The position numbers were made by a program, and so were the translations under genes. DNA of 64,000 bases. Origin: Alteromonas antoniana (GTDB lineage: Bacteria > Pseudomonadota > Gammaproteobacteria > Enterobacterales > Alteromonadaceae). The stretch is taken from NCBI RefSeq assembly GCF_019249295.1, contig NZ_JAESDH010000006.1:1-64000 (forward strand). The letters are read 5' to 3'. The notes below the pieces were generated by a model. That model did no database searches. It worked only from the letters and a program-made list of their open reading frames with translations, and was not told the DNA's origin. This document shows positions 62,370 to 64,000 of this stretch, in pieces; position 1 is the first letter of the stretch; each line of letters begins with the position of its first letter.

Positions 62370-64000
62370 CTACCAATTACTCATCGTTTTGAGCTGCTGT
62401 TTTCGCCATATTAAATAAATGGCTGGTAAAATAAGTAGCGTCAATAAAATCGCACTGACCATCCCGCCCACCATGGGCGCAGCGATACGACTCATCACTT
62501 CAGACCCCGTACCTGAGCCATAAAGTACCGGTAATAGTCCGAATATAATGGTTGCGGTCGTCATCATGACTGGCCGGACACGCAAACCCGCGCCATGCAA
62601 TACGGCTTCGGTTAGCATTCCTACGGTGGGTTTAATACCGTCCATTTTGCATTTGTCGATTAACGCCTGGTACTCATGATTCAAGTACACCAGCATAATG
62701 ACGCCAATCTCGACAGCGACCCCGGCCAATGCAATGAAGCCAACGCCCACTGCCACTGAAAAGTTAAACCCCTCTAAGTACATAAGCCAAATACTACCGA
62801 CCATCGATAAAGGCAACGTTCCCATGATGATCGCTACTTCAATAAAATTGCGGAAGTTGAGGTATAACAAGATCACGATAATGGCTAAAGTCAATGGCAC
62901 TACATAGGTTAATTTTTCTTTTGCCCGCAACATATATTCATATTGTCCCGACCACGTTATGGAGTATCCTGCAGGCAATACCAGCTCCTCACTGACGACC
63001 TGCTGCGCTGCGACGACATAAGAGCCAATGTCTACACCATCAATATCCACATACACCCAGCCATTAAGGCGTGCATTTTCACTTTTAATGCCTGGGGGAC
63101 CATCTTCAATATACACATCCGCGACATCAGCCAACGCAATGCGTTTGCCTTGTGGTGTGACAATAGGCAACAATGACAATGATTCAGGTGATGAGCGATA
63201 TGATTGTGGATATCGAATATTCACTGGGTAGCGCTCTAATCCTTCGACGCTTTGTGTAACATTCATTCCTCCAATCGCACTAGAAACAACTTGTTGAACG
63301 TCTGCTATGTTAAGACCATAGCGAGCGGCCCTTTCACGTTGGATATCGACTTTGACATAACGCCCACCAGCAACACGCTCCGAATAAACGGATGCCGTGC
63401 CCTCAACATCTGAAAGTATCGTTTCAATTTGTTGACCAATCTTTTGAATTTCCATGAGATCTGGACCTCCAATCTTGATGCCCACAGGTGTCTTAATACC
63501 GGTAGCCAACATATCAATCCGCGTTTTAATCGGCATAACCCATGCATTCGTTAACCCCGGCAAATTAACCACAGCATCAAATTCTTTGATCAGATCCTGG
63601 GTCGTCATGCCTTCACGCCATTGATCTTGAGGTTTTAATTGAATAAACGTTTCTATCATTGTCAATGGTGCAGGATCGGTTGCCGTATCAGCTCGCCCGA
63701 CCTTGCCAAACACCGTTTCGACCTCAGGAACAGTCTTGATCAGTTTATTGGTTTGTTGTAATAACTCGCGAGCTTTACCTATCGAAATACCGGCATAAGT
63801 CGTCGGCATGTACATCAAGTCACCTTCATCAAGCGGCGGGATAAATTCGCTACCGATCTTATCAATTGGCCAAAGGCCAATACCCAATACAATTACGGCG
63901 ACCAGCATGGTCAACTTGGGAAAACGTAATACCGCTTTAAGTGTTGGCATGTATAAAAACGTCAGGAACCGATTAACAGGATTCTTATGCTCCGCAAGTA
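62370..64000 (-). CDS. cusA: Cation efflux RND protein CusA, partial (C-terminal half)
   Basis: The reading frame is open to the window edge, with upstream codons (EHKNPVNRFLTFLY) running past 63950, so the ATG there is internal. About 543 residues are visible from the second half of an HME-RND pump: the porter segment (IPPLDEGDLMYMPTTYAGISI), GTASVYSERVAGGRY, and the final helices with FSVAVGVGFIALAGVAVEIGVIML. The resemblance is to Cu+/Ag+ exporters of the CusA type; the diagnostic helix-4 motif lies outside the window. The PepSY gene follows directly. Confidence 0.88.
   Translation of the reverse strand, partial: LAEHKNPVNRFLTFLYMPTLKAVLRFPKLTMLVAVIVLGIGLWPIDKIGSEFIPPLDEGDLMYMPTTYAGISIGKARELLQQTNKLIKTVPEVETVFGKVGRADTATDPAPLTMIETFIQLKPQDQWREGMTTQDLIKEFDAVVNLPGLTNAWVMPIKTRIDMLATGIKTPVGIKIGGPDLMEIQKIGQQIETILSDVEGTASVYSERVAGGRYVKVDIQRERAARYGLNIADVQQVVSSAIGGMNVTQSVEGLERYPVNIRYPQSYRSSPESLSLLPIVTPQGKRIALADVADVYIEDGPPGIKSENARLNGWVYVDIDGVDIGSYVVAAQQVVSEELVLPAGYSITWSGQYEYMLRAKEKLTYVVPLTLAIIVILLYLNFRNFIEVAIIMGTLPLSMVGSIWLMYLEGFNFSVAVGVGFIALAGVAVEIGVIMLVYLNHEYQALIDKCKMDGIKPTVGMLTEAVLHGAGLRVRPVMMTTATIIFGLLPVLYGSGTGSEVMSRIAAPMVGGMVSAILLTLLILPAIYLIWRKQQLKTMSNW

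Overview
The window looks like a marine gammaproteobacterium, most probably Alteromonas (A. macleodii / A. mediterranea group). This rests on codon and protein style and on a HynSL [NiFe]-hydrogenase cluster sitting among metal-resistance genes, an arrangement I remember from deep-ecotype Alteromonas genomic islands. No database search was possible. About 1-5 kb resembles ordinary chromosome: a secreted modular endonuclease, a serine beta-lactamase-like hydrolase and an unknown membrane protein. At 4.9-7.5 kb lies a junction-like zone with relic coding sequence, strong inverted repeats, a three-copy palindromic motif, a frameshifted hypothetical gene and debris of two insertion sequences. After that almost everything is metal handling or hydrogen metabolism.

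Left metal block (7.5-30.7 kb): a minus-strand czcI-czcC-czcB-czcA-CDF efflux operon; a decayed IS30 element; a plus-strand copper module (MerR regulator, CopA-type P1B-ATPase, membrane cupredoxin, DUF2933, isoprenylcysteine methyltransferase-like protein, Met-rich periplasmic protein, small HMA-like protein, DUF5676 protein); a minus-strand pco/cop-type pair (multicopper oxidase CopA and CopB) with an amino-acid permease, flanked by a decayed second copy of the copB 3' end; a plus-strand copC-copD-NTF2-like trio; a glutaredoxin-MauE fusion with a DUF305 protein; and a small potassium-channel-like gene next to an IS3 element.

Second copper module (32-37 kb): the MerR-to-HMA-like module appears again, diverged and on the opposite strand.

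Hydrogenase block (37.2-53.7 kb, all minus): a Met-rich periplasmic protein behind a MerR-type promoter and followed by a terminator; then a lipoprotein, a Met-rich lipoprotein, a membrane-anchored FAD/[2Fe-2S] reductase, a cytochrome b-like protein, a heptaheme cytochrome c, an APC-like transporter, hynD, hupH, hynS, hynL, a small membrane protein, and hypC-A-B-D-F-E. Overlapping starts and stops suggest one long transcript. A likely route is H2 oxidation by periplasmic HynSL, with electrons passing through the heptaheme cytochrome and cytochrome b to the reductase; the direction and final acceptor are inferred.

Right block (54-64 kb): an unusual SDR / FAD-oxidase fusion, a small coiled-coil membrane protein, a DUF1624 protein, then a minus-strand operon of a partial CusA pump, two PepSY-type membrane proteins (one fused to a ferredoxin/flavin reductase), CopC, CopD and two NTF2-like periplasmic proteins. 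This second copC-copD-NTF2 set mirrors the one at 27-29 kb. Repeated duplication of copper modules on opposite strands, with IS debris between them, suggests assembly by successive acquisitions. I saw no tRNA, rRNA, CRISPR array, integrase or replication gene.
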